Shown: positions 34,475 to 43,893, numbered from the stretch's first letter. The stretch is 64,000 nucleotides of DNA from Flexivirga caeni (GCF_003724155.1 NZ_RJJQ01000007.1:124001-188000), one strand, 5' to 3'. Translations and numbers: made by a program. The notes: generated by a model from the sequence alone, not told the origin.

Positions 34475-34512
34475 GTGCAGCCCCCAGGGCCTCGAGTCCG
34501 TGGGGGCTGCAC
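34475..34512. terminator. Bidirectional hairpin terminator
   Basis: GTGCAGCCCCCA (34475-34486) pairs perfectly over 12 bases with TGGGGGCTGCAC (34501-34512), loop 14. It separates the convergent TPR and thrS genes. Confidence 0.65.
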
Positions 34513-34532
34513 CTCGTCCAACTCACGAGGTG
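34510..34532. terminator. Second, overlapping hairpin
   Basis: CACCTCGT (34510-34517) pairs with ACGAGGTG (34525-34532). Its first three bases are also the last of the stem above, so the two hairpins cannot fully form together. It probably serves thrS, which ends 14 bases away. Confidence 0.45.
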
Positions 34533-34545
34533 GTGCGGAGGTTCC

Positions 34546-36525
34546 CTACACCTGGCGCTTGTCGCGGATCGCGGCCTCGATCTCGCTGATCGCGTCGGCG
34601 ACCGGCACCCCGTTGCGCTGCGAGCCGTCCCGGAAGCGGAACGACACTGCGCCCGCGGTCCGGTCGTCCTCGCCGGCGATCAGCATGTAGGGCACCTTCG
34701 ACTTGCTGGCGTTGCGGATCTTCTTGGGGAAGCGGTCGTCGGAGTCGTCGAGTTCGACGCGAATCCCCTTGTCCCGCAGCTGGTCCAGCACTTCGGAGAG
34801 GTATGGCGCGAACTCCTCGGCGACCGGCACGCCCAGCACCTGCACCGGTGACAACCACACCGGGAAGGCACCCGCGTAGTGCTCGACCAGCACCCCGAGG
34901 AAGCGCTCGATCGACCCGAACTTGGCCGAGTGGATCATCACCGGCTCCTGCCGGGTGCCGTCGGGCGCCTGGAACTCCAGCCCGAAGCGGTGCGGCTGGT
35001 TGAAGTCGTACTGGATCGTCGACATCTGCCAGGTGCGGCCGATCGCGTCGCGCGCCTGCACCGAGATCTTCGGCCCGTAGAACGCGGCGCCGCCCGGGTC
35101 GGGCACCAGCTCCAGCCCCGACTCGGTCGCGACCTGTTCCAGGATCGAGGTCGCGGTCTCCCACTGCTCGTCGGAGCCGATGAACTTGTCCTTCTTGTCG
35201 CCCTCGGTGTCGCGCGTGGACAGCTCCAGGTAGAAGTCGTCCAGGCCGAAGTCGCGCAGCAGCGACAGCACGAAGCCCAGCAGGTGCCGGATCTCGTCGG
35301 GCGCCTGCTCCGCGGTCACGTAGGAGTGCGAGTCGTCCTGCGTCATACCGCGCACGCGCGTCAGACCGTGCACGACACCCGACTTCTCGTAGCGGTAGAC
35401 CGAGCCGAATTCGAAGAAGCGCAAGGGCAGTTCGCGGTAGGAGCGTCCGCGCGACCGATAAATCAGGTTGTGCATCGGGCAGTTCATCGCCTTCAGGCGG
35501 TAGTGCGCGCCCTCGAATTCCATGCCCGGGAACATCGTGTCCGCGTAGTAGGGCAGGTGGCCGCTGGTGTGGAAGAGACCGTCCTTGGAGATATGCGGCG
35601 TCCCGACATACTGGAAGCCCTCCTCAATGTGCCGGCGGCGGACGTAGTCCTCCATCTCCCGCTTGATGACGCCCCCCTTGGGGTGGAAGACCGGCAGGCC
35701 GGAGCCGAGTTCCTCGGGGAAGCTGAACAGGTCGAGCTCGGCGCCCAGCTTGCGGTGGTCGCGCTTCTCTGCCTCGGCGAGCCGGTCGAGGTAGGACTTC
35801 AGCTCGTCCTTGCTCGGCCAGGCGGTGCCGTAGATGCGCTGCAGTTGCGGGTTCTTCTCGGAGCCGCGCCAGTATGCCGCCGCCGATCGCATCAGCTTGA
35901 AGGCGTTGCCGATGATCTTGGTCGACGGCAGGTGCGGCCCCCGGCACAGGTCACCCCAGGCGACCGAGCCGTCTCGCCGCACGTTGTCGTAGATGGTCAG
36001 GCCGCCCTCTCCGACCTCCGCGTCGGCGCCCTCGGCCACGTCGCCGGCCTTCGACTTCAGCCCGATGAGCTCCAGTTTGTAGGGCTGCGAGGCGAGTTCG
36101 GCGCGGGCGTCGTCGTCGCTGATGTCGCGGCGGTGGAACGTCTGACCCTCATTGATGATCTTCTGCATCGCCTTCTCGAGGGCCTTCAGGTCCTCGGGCG
36201 TGAAGGGGGTGTCGACGTCGAAGTCGTAGTAGAAGCCGTCGGTGATCGGCGGCCCGATGCCGAGCTTGGCGTCCGGGTTGACCTGCTGCACCGCCTGCGC
36301 GAGGACGTGCGCTGCCGAATGGCGCAGCACGTTCAGCCCGTCGGGCGAGTCGACCGGCACCGGCTCGACCAGCGCACCGGCCGGGACCTGGCGGAAGAGG
36401 TCCTGCAACTCGCCATCGACGGTCATCGCCACGATGCGGCGGTCGTCGCCGAAGAGCTCCGTGCCCGTCGTGGCCTGCTCGACCCGGCGACCTGCGGCGG
36501 TGGGGGCGGCTCGACCTGCTGACAC
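34546..36525 (-). CDS. thrS: Threonyl-tRNA synthetase
   Basis: A 659-residue class II synthetase with TGS (about 20-80), editing (about 90-230), catalytic (about 270-550) and anticodon-binding (560-655) domains. Zinc-site Cys in [10 protein letters not shown] and the ligand His in [15 protein letters not shown] are present, as are the editing [11 protein letters not shown] and motif 2 ([15 protein letters not shown]). GTG at 36525 is chosen with AAGGAG 8 bases upstream. In other actinobacteria thrS leads directly into the HIT-pgsA-pimA genes, which lie 6.9 kb away here. Confidence 0.95.
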   Translation of the reverse strand: MSAGRAAPTAAGRRVEQATTGTELFGDDRRIVAMTVDGELQDLFRQVPAGALVEPVPVDSPDGLNVLRHSAAHVLAQAVQQVNPDAKLGIGPPITDGFYYDFDVDTPFTPEDLKALEKAMQKIINEGQTFHRRDISDDDARAELASQPYKLELIGLKSKAGDVAEGADAEVGEGGLTIYDNVRRDGSVAWGDLCRGPHLPSTKIIGNAFKLMRSAAAYWRGSEKNPQLQRIYGTAWPSKDELKSYLDRLAEAEKRDHRKLGAELDLFSFPEELGSGLPVFHPKGGVIKREMEDYVRRRHIEEGFQYVGTPHISKDGLFHTSGHLPYYADTMFPGMEFEGAHYRLKAMNCPMHNLIYRSRGRSYRELPLRFFEFGSVYRYEKSGVVHGLTRVRGMTQDDSHSYVTAEQAPDEIRHLLGFVLSLLRDFGLDDFYLELSTRDTEGDKKDKFIGSDEQWETATSILEQVATESGLELVPDPGGAAFYGPKISVQARDAIGRTWQMSTIQYDFNQPHRFGLEFQAPDGTRQEPVMIHSAKFGSIERFLGVLVEHYAGAFPVWLSPVQVLGVPVAEEFAPYLSEVLDQLRDKGIRVELDDSDDRFPKKIRNASKSKVPYMLIAGEDDRTAGAVSFRFRDGSQRNGVPVADAISEIEAAIRDKRQV

Positions 36526-36551
36526 GGGTGTTCTCCTTCGGTATGGCGGGG

Positions 36552-36577
36552 GTATGCCGTGCCGCGGCACGTCATAC
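36552..36577 (-). promoter_or_regulatory. Long palindrome in the thrS leader
   Basis: The core CGTGCCGCGGCACG is flanked by inverted GTATGCCG and CGTCATAC octamers, making a 26-base palindrome with one mismatched pair. It ends 27 bases before the thrS start, ahead of the ribosome-binding site. It could be an RNA hairpin controlling expression or a protein site. Confidence 0.5.
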
Positions 36578-36688
36578 AACACGGTGCCCGGCGACTCCGC
36601 CGGGCCTTGCCAGATTATCCGGCGCGTGACCCTCACGCGACGTCAGGCTGCACCGTCATACCGGTGGCCACGAGAATCCGGCCCGGGC

Positions 36689-37771
36689 TCAGCTGACCGC
36701 GACCGCCCAGGCCAGCACGATGACGCACAGCACGCCCAGCACGATCGCGGTGATCCACAGCCCCCGCGGCGCGCCGCCCGGTCCCGTGACCGGCGAACTC
36801 ACCGGCACACTCACCGGCGCGGTCATCGCCCACGAGGGTTCGGGCACCGGTTGGGGCATCGCGTGCGTCACGGACGCCGCCAACGCTTGCGCGGGCGCCT
36901 GTTGCGACCGCGACGGCGCCGGTGTCGCGGACGAGCGCGGCTGGCGCATCGCCGCCCGCGCGGCGTCCATCAGCTCCGGAGCGCTGGCCGGCCGCTGCGC
37001 CGGGTTCTTGGCCAGTCCTGCCCGGACCACCCGGTCCAGCGACTCGGGCAGGTCGTCGCGGTGCAGCCGCAAGGACGGCGGCGGCTGCTGCAGGTGCGCG
37101 GTGATCAGCTGCACCTGGTCGTCGGCGACGAACGGTTTGCTTCCGGTCAGCCCCTGATAGAGCACGCACGCCAGCGAATAGACATCGCTGCGGCCGTCCT
37201 GGTGCGCTCCCAGCTCGAACCGTTCGGGCGCCATGTAGGACGCGCTGCCCACCACCTGACCGGTCTGGGTCAGGTCGTGCTGGCTGACGCTGGCCGCGAT
37301 GCCGAAATCGACGAGGTGGGCGAAACCGCGCGGGTCGACCAGGATGTTGGACGGTTTGACGTCCCGGTGCACCAGGCCCGCCCGATGGGCCGAGTCGAGC
37401 GCGTCGCCGATCTGGCTGAGCAGATCGAGCGTGCGCTCCACCTCCAGCCGACCGCGGTCGAAGAGCTGGGCGAGATTGCGGCCCTCGACCAGCCGCATGT
37501 CCAGGTAGAGCCGGCCGTCGATCTCGCCATACCCGTGGATGGGTATGACGTGCGGGTCGGTCAGCCGGGCGACGATCGCTGCCTCCTGCTGGAACCGGGC
37601 GCGGTATTCCTCGTCCGCCGCCGTCGCCGGATGCATCACCTTCAGCGCGACGTCACGGCCCAGCCGCGTGTCCGTGGCCCGCGCGACCTGACCCATGCCG
37701 CCGGTGCCGATGACTTGGTGCAGCAGATAATGGCCGAACACCGCCGCACTCGCGCCGTCCGTGCCGGTCAC
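36689..37771 (-). CDS. Membrane Ser/Thr protein kinase
   Basis: A 360-residue eukaryotic-type kinase. The kinase domain (about 14-275) has the Gly loop GTGGMGQV, ATP Lys in VALKVM, catalytic HRDVKPSN, DFG and the APE motif. A Pro/Ala-rich linker leads to one C-terminal membrane helix (about 335-358) with only a short tail outside; there are no PASTA or other sensor domains. GTG at 37771 is preferred as start. Targets unknown. Confidence 0.88.
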   Translation of the reverse strand: MTGTDGASAAVFGHYLLHQVIGTGGMGQVARATDTRLGRDVALKVMHPATAADEEYRARFQQEAAIVARLTDPHVIPIHGYGEIDGRLYLDMRLVEGRNLAQLFDRGRLEVERTLDLLSQIGDALDSAHRAGLVHRDVKPSNILVDPRGFAHLVDFGIAASVSQHDLTQTGQVVGSASYMAPERFELGAHQDGRSDVYSLACVLYQGLTGSKPFVADDQVQLITAHLQQPPPSLRLHRDDLPESLDRVVRAGLAKNPAQRPASAPELMDAARAAMRQPRSSATPAPSRSQQAPAQALAASVTHAMPQPVPEPSWAMTAPVSVPVSSPVTGPGGAPRGLWITAIVLGVLCVIVLAWAVAVS

Positions 37772-37996
37772 CGCACCACCCCACGGACCGGCTGCACTCC
37801 AACGATCACGCGCCCAGGTTAACCGGCGTGCACAAACCCCGGTCGTGGTGTGAGCGTGCCGCGACGACAGAGGCATACTTGTCGGTTACCGTTGTATGGC
37901 GAATATCCCGGGCACGGAGACCGGGCGAATCGCACAGCGGCATCCCGGGAATCCGCCAGCCCAGGACCGCCATACCAACCCCAGGAGACGACCACG

Positions 37997-39286
37997 GTGA
38001 ACGCGACGACCTCGATCCGTCGATGGGTTGCGCAACGACTGATGTCGACGGCGGCTGCCGGCCGGTCCTCCGGAATCAGCGGGCTGCCCGTGCTCCCCAA
38101 GAAGCTCACCATGCCGCTGCGGCGGGACGGCATGAACCCGGTGCCCGCACTGGCCCGGATGCGTGACGAAGATCCGGTGCGCCGCATGCGTCGCGTCTTC
38201 GGCATCAATGTGTGGCTGGTCAGCGGCTACCAGGAGGCCAAGACGGTGCTGGCCGACACCACGAGCTACAGCACCGACATCCGGCCGCTCCTCGGCGTCG
38301 GCACCGACGCCCGGATCGGCGGACTGGGGTTCACCGACCCGCCCGAGCACACCCGGCTGCGCAAGATCCTGACCCCGGAGTTCACCGTCCGCCGGCTCAC
38401 CCGCCTGCAGCCGGCCATCGATCGCATCGTCACCGAGCGCCTGGACGCGATGGAGCACGCCGGCCCGGTCGTCGACCTGGTGCACGAATTCGCCTTTCCC
38501 ATCCCGTTTCTGGTCATCTGCGAACTGCTCGGCCTGCCGATCGAGGACCGCGAACCATTCCGCAAGCTGGGCACGGCGCGCTTCGATATCTCCACCGGCG
38601 GCGCCAACGCGTTCGGCGCGATGTCGCAGTCGCGGGCGTTCCTGCAGGACACCGTGACGCGCCAGCGTCGCGACCCAGGGGACGGGCTGATCGGGCAGAT
38701 CATCCGCGAACTCGGCGACGAGGTGAGCGATGAGGACCTGGGCGGGCTCGCCGACGGCGTTTTCACCGGCGGCTACGAGACCTCCGCCAGCATGCTGTCG
38801 CTGGGCACTCTCGCGCTGTTGCGCGACCCGGACAGCTATGCCATGGCCGGGCGCCGCGAGACCGTCGACGACGTCGTTGCCGAGTTGCTGCGCTACCTGT
38901 CGGTCGTACAGATCACCTTCCCACGCTTCGCCAAGAACGACATGGAGCTCTACGGAAAGCAGATCACGAAGGGCGACGTGCTGATCGTGTCGCTCTCCGG
39001 CGCCAACCGAGACAACGCGCTCGGCCCCAACCCCGACGCATTCGACCCGCTCGCCGACCGGCCGTCACACCTCGGCTTCGGGCACGGCTTCCACCGCTGT
39101 GTCGGCGCCGAGCTCGCGCGGATGGAGTTGCGCTCGGCATTCCTCGGCCTCGTGCAGCGATTCCCGCAGCTCGAGCTCGCCATACCCCCTGAGCAGTTGA
39201 GGTTCCGCGACCTGTCGATCGTGTATGGCGTGGACGCGCTTCCCGTGCGGCTCAGTCCCGGCACGACTGCGCAAGTCTCCGCATGA
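37997..39286 (+). CDS. Cytochrome P450
   Basis: A 429-residue bacterial P450. The oxygen-binding I helix is GVFTGGYETSAS (the usual Thr context is shifted), ExxR is ELLRYL, and the heme ligand is Cys about 367 in FGHGFHRCVGAE. GTG start at 37997 follows AGGAG. Substrate is not predictable. Its stop overlaps the start of the next gene by 4 bases (ATGA), so the P450 and the glycosyltransferase are translationally coupled, which suggests a two-step tailoring of a small molecule or lipid. Confidence 0.9.
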   Translation: MNATTSIRRWVAQRLMSTAAAGRSSGISGLPVLPKKLTMPLRRDGMNPVPALARMRDEDPVRRMRRVFGINVWLVSGYQEAKTVLADTTSYSTDIRPLLGVGTDARIGGLGFTDPPEHTRLRKILTPEFTVRRLTRLQPAIDRIVTERLDAMEHAGPVVDLVHEFAFPIPFLVICELLGLPIEDREPFRKLGTARFDISTGGANAFGAMSQSRAFLQDTVTRQRRDPGDGLIGQIIRELGDEVSDEDLGGLADGVFTGGYETSASMLSLGTLALLRDPDSYAMAGRRETVDDVVAELLRYLSVVQITFPRFAKNDMELYGKQITKGDVLIVSLSGANRDNALGPNPDAFDPLADRPSHLGFGHGFHRCVGAELARMELRSAFLGLVQRFPQLELAIPPEQLRFRDLSIVYGVDALPVRLSPGTTAQVSA

Positions 39287-40422
39287 GGATCGTCCACGTC
39301 GCCGACTCGTTCCCGCCGGACGTAGGCGGCATCGAACGGCAGGTCGAGGCACTCGCCCACGCCCAGCTCGCCGACGGGCACGACGTGTCGGTCATTACCG
39401 CGGTCAACAAGGATGGCCCCCAAGGCGGCGACCTCGACGTGCACCGCGGTCTGCGCACCCGGTGGCTGACGATCGCCTTCCCGTCGTTGAACCACCGGAT
39501 GGTTGCGAAGGTGCTCGACCGCGGGGACGTGGACGTCGTGCACGCACACTTCACTGTCGCCTCCCCCATCGCCATTTACGTCGCGCGGGCCGCGAGCCGG
39601 CGTGGCATCCCGGTGGCCGTGACTGTGCACTCCGTGTGGTGGAAGGTTGCGGTCGTCCACCGGTTCGTCAGCGGCGTGTTCTTCGGCCCGAGCCGGTTGC
39701 GGGTCGTCTACTCCGGGGTGAGCACGATGATCGCCGGACACATCCGCCGCGTCTACCCGCGTGCCGGCGACGTGTCGATCGTCCCGAATCTGGTGGACAC
39801 GCAGTGGTGGGCGCCGCAGTCGCCGTCGAAGCACCGCGCCGGTCAGCCCGATTTCCGCGTCGTCCTCGTCGGCCGGCTGAAGAAGCGCAAGCACATCGAC
39901 GAGTTCATCGAGATCCTGTCGCAGGTGAAGGCGAAAGTCCCTGAGGGCACTCAGGTTTCGGTGTCGATCGTCGGCGCCGGACCGCGGCACGACGATCTGC
40001 GGCAGCAGGTCGAGCAACTCGGGCTCGACTCGTGGGTCGAGTTGCTCGGTCACCGCACCCCGGAACAGATCCGGGACCTGTTGCACGAGTCGGATCTCTT
40101 CGTCGCACCCTCACGCCAGGAGGCGTTCGGCATCGCCGCGCTGGAAGCACGCAGCGCCGGCGTGCCGGTGATCGGTTACACCTTCACCGGGCTCGCCGAT
40201 TTCGTCGAGTCCGGCGTGGAAGGCCTGCTCGTCGACGACGCGGACGATATGGCCGACGGCCTGGCGAAGCTCTTGGTCGACGGCCAGCGCGTGGAGCGTC
40301 TCAAGGCGTCGACCCGGAGCCGGCCGCCGGCAGTCACCTTCGACGATGCGATGCGCGCCACCTACGCCTTCTACGATCGCGCCCGCCGCGAACTCGGCGG
40401 GCGGCGGTCTTCCCGCGACTGA
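39283..40422 (+). CDS. GT4-family glycosyltransferase
   Basis: A 379-residue GT-B glycosyltransferase. RIVHVADSFPPDVGGIERQV starts the N-terminal Rossmann domain, VVLVGRLKKRKHIDEFIE the C-terminal one, and SRQEAFGIAALEARSAGVP is the donor-binding E-x7-E region. It uses a nucleotide sugar; acceptor unknown. Coupling to the P450 is the main clue. It is followed by a hairpin repeat (copy B). Confidence 0.88.
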   Translation: MRIVHVADSFPPDVGGIERQVEALAHAQLADGHDVSVITAVNKDGPQGGDLDVHRGLRTRWLTIAFPSLNHRMVAKVLDRGDVDVVHAHFTVASPIAIYVARAASRRGIPVAVTVHSVWWKVAVVHRFVSGVFFGPSRLRVVYSGVSTMIAGHIRRVYPRAGDVSIVPNLVDTQWWAPQSPSKHRAGQPDFRVVLVGRLKKRKHIDEFIEILSQVKAKVPEGTQVSVSIVGAGPRHDDLRQQVEQLGLDSWVELLGHRTPEQIRDLLHESDLFVAPSRQEAFGIAALEARSAGVPVIGYTFTGLADFVESGVEGLLVDDADDMADGLAKLLVDGQRVERLKASTRSRPPAVTFDDAMRATYAFYDRARRELGGRRSSRD

Positions 40423-40465
40423 CGGCTTCCTCGCCGAGCGACGGCGAAATCACGCCGTCACTCGG
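40419..40465. repeat. Intergenic hairpin repeat, copy B
   Basis: CTGACGGCTTCCTCGCCGAG and the following CGACGGCG match copy A. CCGAGCGACGGCG pairs with CGCCGTCACTCGG (40453-40465) with one mismatch and a 6-base loop. The left three bases overlap the end of the glycosyltransferase gene, so it may act as its terminator. Confidence 0.65.
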
Positions 40466-40501
40466 TGAATGCGCCGTCACTCGCGCGGGTATGACGTCGA
40501 C

Positions 40502-42466
40502 ATGGCCTTCAACGTCACCCAGCAGCTGATCAGTGACCACCTGGTGTACGGCGATCTCACGCCAGGGGAGGAAATCGGGCTGCGCGTCGACCAGGCTCTC
40601 GTGCAGGACGCAACCGGCACGATGGTGATGCTCGAACTGGAGGCGCTCGATCTCGACCGCGTGCGGACCGAGATCGCCGTCCAATACATCGACCACAACC
40701 TGCTGCAGGAGGACGAGCGAAACCCCGACGACCACGCGTTCCTGCGCTCCGCGGCGGGGCGCTTCGGATTGTGGTTCTCCGGGCCGGGCAATGGCGTCTC
40801 CCATCCCACCCACCAGCAGCGGTTCGGCCGTCCGGGCGCGACCATGGCCGGCTCGGATTCGCACACCTGCGCCGCCGGGGCGCTCGGCATGCTCGCCATC
40901 GGAGTGGGCGGCCTGGACGTCGCCATGGCGCTCGCCGGTGAGCCGCTCTACGTGCGGATGCCGCAGATCTGGGGAGTCGAGCTCACCGGGGAGCTGCCCG
41001 ACTGGGTGTCCGCGAAGGACGTCGTGCTGGAAATGCTCCGCCGGCACGGAGTCAAGGGCGGCGTCAACCGGATCATCGAATACCACGGGCCCGGACTCGA
41101 CGGGCTCACCGCGATGGACCGGCACGTGATCGCCAACATGGGTGCCGAACTTGGCGCAACGACAACGGTTTTCCCATCCGATGCGGAGGTCCGCCGTTTC
41201 CTCGCGAGTGAGGATCGGGAGGATGTGTGGCGAGAGCTCGTCGCCGACGACGGCGCGTCATACGACCTGGAAGAACACATCGACCTGTCGTCGCTGGAGC
41301 CGCTCATCGCCAAACCGTCGTCGCCCGGCAACGTTGTCCCGGTGCGGGAGGTCGCGGATGAGCCGGTCGCGCAGGTGGTGATCGGGTCGTCGGCGAATCC
41401 GGGTCTGCGCGACTTCGCCGTCGTCGCCGAGACGTTGCATGGCCGGTATGCCGACCCCGGTGTCTCGGTCGACGTCAACCCGACGTCCCGGGAGATCCTG
41501 CAGGACCTCGCCAAGGGCGGCTGGCTGTTTGACCTGGTCAGCGCGGGCGCGCGCGTGCATCAGTCCGGCTGCCTCGGATGCATCGGCATGGGCCAGGCGC
41601 CCGCCACGGGCCGCAACAGCCTGCGCACGATGCCGCGCAACTTCCCCGGCCGCTCCGGCAGCCACGAAGACTCGGTGTGGCTGTGCTCGCCCGAAACCGC
41701 TGCGGCAGCGGCCTTGACCGGAGTGATCACCGACCCGCGAGAGCTCAGCCACGAGCAGGGCATCGCCTACCCACACCCGAAGCTGCCCCAGCGCGCCAGC
41801 GTCAACACGGCGATGCTCGTCAAGCCATTGCCGGCGGAGCAGGCGCGCGACGTGAAGCTGGTCAAGGGGCCGAACATTTCCAGCCTGCCCGACTTCGACG
41901 CATTGCCGGCCGACCTGGAGGTCCCGGTCGGTTTGATCGTCGGCGACGATGTCTCCACCGATGAAATCCTGCCGGCGGGGGCCAAGGTGCTTCCTTACCG
42001 GAGCAACATCCCGAAGATCTCCGAGTTCGTCTATCACGCAGTCGACCCGGACTACGTCGAGCGGGTGACGGCACTGCGCGAGGACGGTGGCCACCTGATC
42101 GTCGGTGGCGACAACTACGGACAAGGGTCCTCGCGCGAGCACGCGGTGATCGCGCCGCGCTACCTCGGCTTGCGGGCGGTGATCGCGAAATCGTTTGCGC
42201 GGATCCATTGGCAGAATCTCGCGAATTTCGGCATTCTCGCACTGGAGTTCGACGACCCCGGCGACTGCGACGACATCGAGCTGGGCGACACACTCATGCT
42301 GCCCGGGTTGCGCGACGCGATCCAGCGCGGGAACACCGTCGAAGCGACCAACTCGCGCGGCGAGGCGTCATACGAACTCAGGCACCGGCTGTCACCCCGT
42401 CAGGTGGACATGGTGCTTGCCGGCGGCCGGATTCCGTTGCTCCGAGGGCAGATCGATGCCGGCTGA
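40502..42466 (+). CDS. Aconitase-family hydratase
   Basis: A 654-residue aconitase-superfamily enzyme, about the length of mitochondrial-type aconitase. Iron-sulfur Cys residues are in MAGSDSHTCAAG and QSGCLGCIGMGQ; the swivel domain follows (GGDNYGQGSSREHA, about 545). It converts citrate and isocitrate or a related hydroxyacid pair. The ATG at 40502 lacks a clear ribosome-binding site and lies 12 bases after a GTATGACG octamer. It overlaps the next gene by 11 bases. Confidence 0.88.
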   Translation: MAFNVTQQLISDHLVYGDLTPGEEIGLRVDQALVQDATGTMVMLELEALDLDRVRTEIAVQYIDHNLLQEDERNPDDHAFLRSAAGRFGLWFSGPGNGVSHPTHQQRFGRPGATMAGSDSHTCAAGALGMLAIGVGGLDVAMALAGEPLYVRMPQIWGVELTGELPDWVSAKDVVLEMLRRHGVKGGVNRIIEYHGPGLDGLTAMDRHVIANMGAELGATTTVFPSDAEVRRFLASEDREDVWRELVADDGASYDLEEHIDLSSLEPLIAKPSSPGNVVPVREVADEPVAQVVIGSSANPGLRDFAVVAETLHGRYADPGVSVDVNPTSREILQDLAKGGWLFDLVSAGARVHQSGCLGCIGMGQAPATGRNSLRTMPRNFPGRSGSHEDSVWLCSPETAAAAALTGVITDPRELSHEQGIAYPHPKLPQRASVNTAMLVKPLPAEQARDVKLVKGPNISSLPDFDALPADLEVPVGLIVGDDVSTDEILPAGAKVLPYRSNIPKISEFVYHAVDPDYVERVTALREDGGHLIVGGDNYGQGSSREHAVIAPRYLGLRAVIAKSFARIHWQNLANFGILALEFDDPGDCDDIELGDTLMLPGLRDAIQRGNTVEATNSRGEASYELRHRLSPRQVDMVLAGGRIPLLRGQIDAG

Positions 42467-43061
42467 GGCGAGCGAACTGCGTCGTAAATACGGCGAGACC
42501 TACGCCCAGGAGGCGGGCATCACGCTGCGCGACAAGCCAGCACCACTCTTTCAATTGTTAGTGCTGAGCTTGCTCTTCTCGGCACCCATCAGCGCGCATG
42601 TCGCGACCGCGAGTGCCCGTGAACTGTTCAGCGCAGGGTGGCGGACACCGCGAAGGATGCGCGAGGAGTCGACGTGGCAGCAACGTGTGGACGCGTTGGG
42701 CCGCGGCGGTTATCGCCGGTATGACGAGAGCACCGCCCGCTACCTGGACCACCTGTGCGACAGGTTGCTCGGAGACTACGGCGGCGACCTGCGTCGGCTA
42801 CGCGACGAAGCAGGCGGCACTCGTGATCAGATCGAGCGTGGGCTGCAACGCTTCGAACGCATCGGTCCAACAGGTGCGGCAATCTTCTGCCGCGAAGCAC
42901 AAGGGGTATGGCCCAGCCTGCAGCCGTACTTCGACACGCGAGCACTCGATGGCGCGAAACGAGCGGGCCTGTCGCCTGATCCGGCGGTACTCTCCGCGAC
43001 GGTCACGCCGGACGATCTACCCTCGTTGGCGGCGGCACTCGTGCGGGTCGATGTGAGCTGA
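42456..43061 (+). CDS. Endonuclease III-like helix-hairpin-helix protein
   Basis: A 201-residue protein of the HhH-GPD-like fold: a helix with LLVLSLLFSAPISAHVATAS in the position of the usual Gln-containing helix, GGYRRYDESTARYL, and a hairpin FERIGPTGAAIFCREAQ. The catalytic Lys of endonuclease III is not seen; a downstream Asp in PYFDTRAL is. It may bind rather than cut DNA. The start overlaps the aconitase gene by 11 bases, so the two are coupled. Confidence 0.65.
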   Translation: MPAEASELRRKYGETYAQEAGITLRDKPAPLFQLLVLSLLFSAPISAHVATASARELFSAGWRTPRRMREESTWQQRVDALGRGGYRRYDESTARYLDHLCDRLLGDYGGDLRRLRDEAGGTRDQIERGLQRFERIGPTGAAIFCREAQGVWPSLQPYFDTRALDGAKRAGLSPDPAVLSATVTPDDLPSLAAALVRVDVS

Positions 43062-43083
43062 CGGCCTATTCTGAGCGACGGCG
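43058..43083. repeat. Diverged copy of the intergenic repeat
   Basis: CTGACGGC, then CTATTCT, then GAGCGACGGCG matches copies A and B at both ends with a changed middle. It starts at the end of the EndoIII-like gene. Confidence 0.4.
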
Positions 43084-43149
43084 CAACGACACACCCTCGT
43101 AGCCGCCTGACACGCCCGCTAATGCCGCACCGAACGACAGGACAGACAC

Positions 43150-43872
43150 ATGGATGCCCGCGAATTCGCCCAGTTGGCAGCGCAGTTCGATGCAGCCGAA
43201 ACTCCGGCAGCAACCGCCGACGAGGTCGTGGAGCAAGGGCGGTTGCTGCTCGGCGCCGACCACGCCGGCATCAGCCTCATCGAGACCCGCCATCGGCTGC
43301 GCACCGTCGGGACGGACGACCCAGTGGTTCTCAAGGCCGACGGGTTGCAGTATTCCCTCGAGGAGGGGCCGTGCTACTACGGCGCCTGGAACAGCGACAC
43401 GTTGTCCAGCGACCGGATCGATGCGGACGAACGGTGGCCGTCCTGGGGCCGCGAGGCAGCAAAGCTCGGGCTGGTCAGCGCCCTGGCCGGTGAACTGTCC
43501 GGCATGGACGGACGACGCCTCGGCTGCCTCAACCTCTACTGGCAGTCGCCCCGGGAGTTCAGCCGCGACGACCGGTCATACGTGCAGATCTTCACCACCC
43601 ACGCTGCCATCGCGCTGGCTTCGTCGTTGCGCGATGCACAACTGAACATTGCCCTCGATGCGCGCAAGGTCATCGGTCAGGCGCAGGGCATCCTGATGGA
43701 GCGGCACGCACTGCGCGCCGAGCAGGCGTTCGACGTGCTCCGGCGCTACTCCCAGGACCACAACATCAAGCTCCGCGAAGTTGCCGAGTTCCTCGTGTCA
43801 CACCGCGAATTGCCCACCAGCCGTGCCGAATACGAAGCGCGGCTGCCCGAGACGACTGCGGCTGAGGGCTGA
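43150..43872 (+). CDS. GAF-ANTAR antiterminator
   Basis: A 240-residue regulator with a GAF domain (about 25-155; DHAGISLIETRHRLRTVGTD, LEEGPCYYG) and an ANTAR RNA-binding domain (about 165-225; ARKVIGQAQGILMERHALRA, DVLRRYSQDHNIKLREVAEF). ANTAR proteins bind paired hairpins in nascent RNA to prevent termination. It is convergent with the sigma-factor gene. The signal sensed is unknown. Confidence 0.9.
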   Translation: MDAREFAQLAAQFDAAETPAATADEVVEQGRLLLGADHAGISLIETRHRLRTVGTDDPVVLKADGLQYSLEEGPCYYGAWNSDTLSSDRIDADERWPSWGREAAKLGLVSALAGELSGMDGRRLGCLNLYWQSPREFSRDDRSYVQIFTTHAAIALASSLRDAQLNIALDARKVIGQAQGILMERHALRAEQAFDVLRRYSQDHNIKLREVAEFLVSHRELPTSRAEYEARLPETTAAEG

Positions 43873-43893
43873 GCGCAGGCGGGGCAGGCAGGT

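Noticed and set aside
34879-36522. 547-codon plus-strand frame
   Set aside because: Antisense to thrS, rich in Val, Leu and Arg with no known domain.
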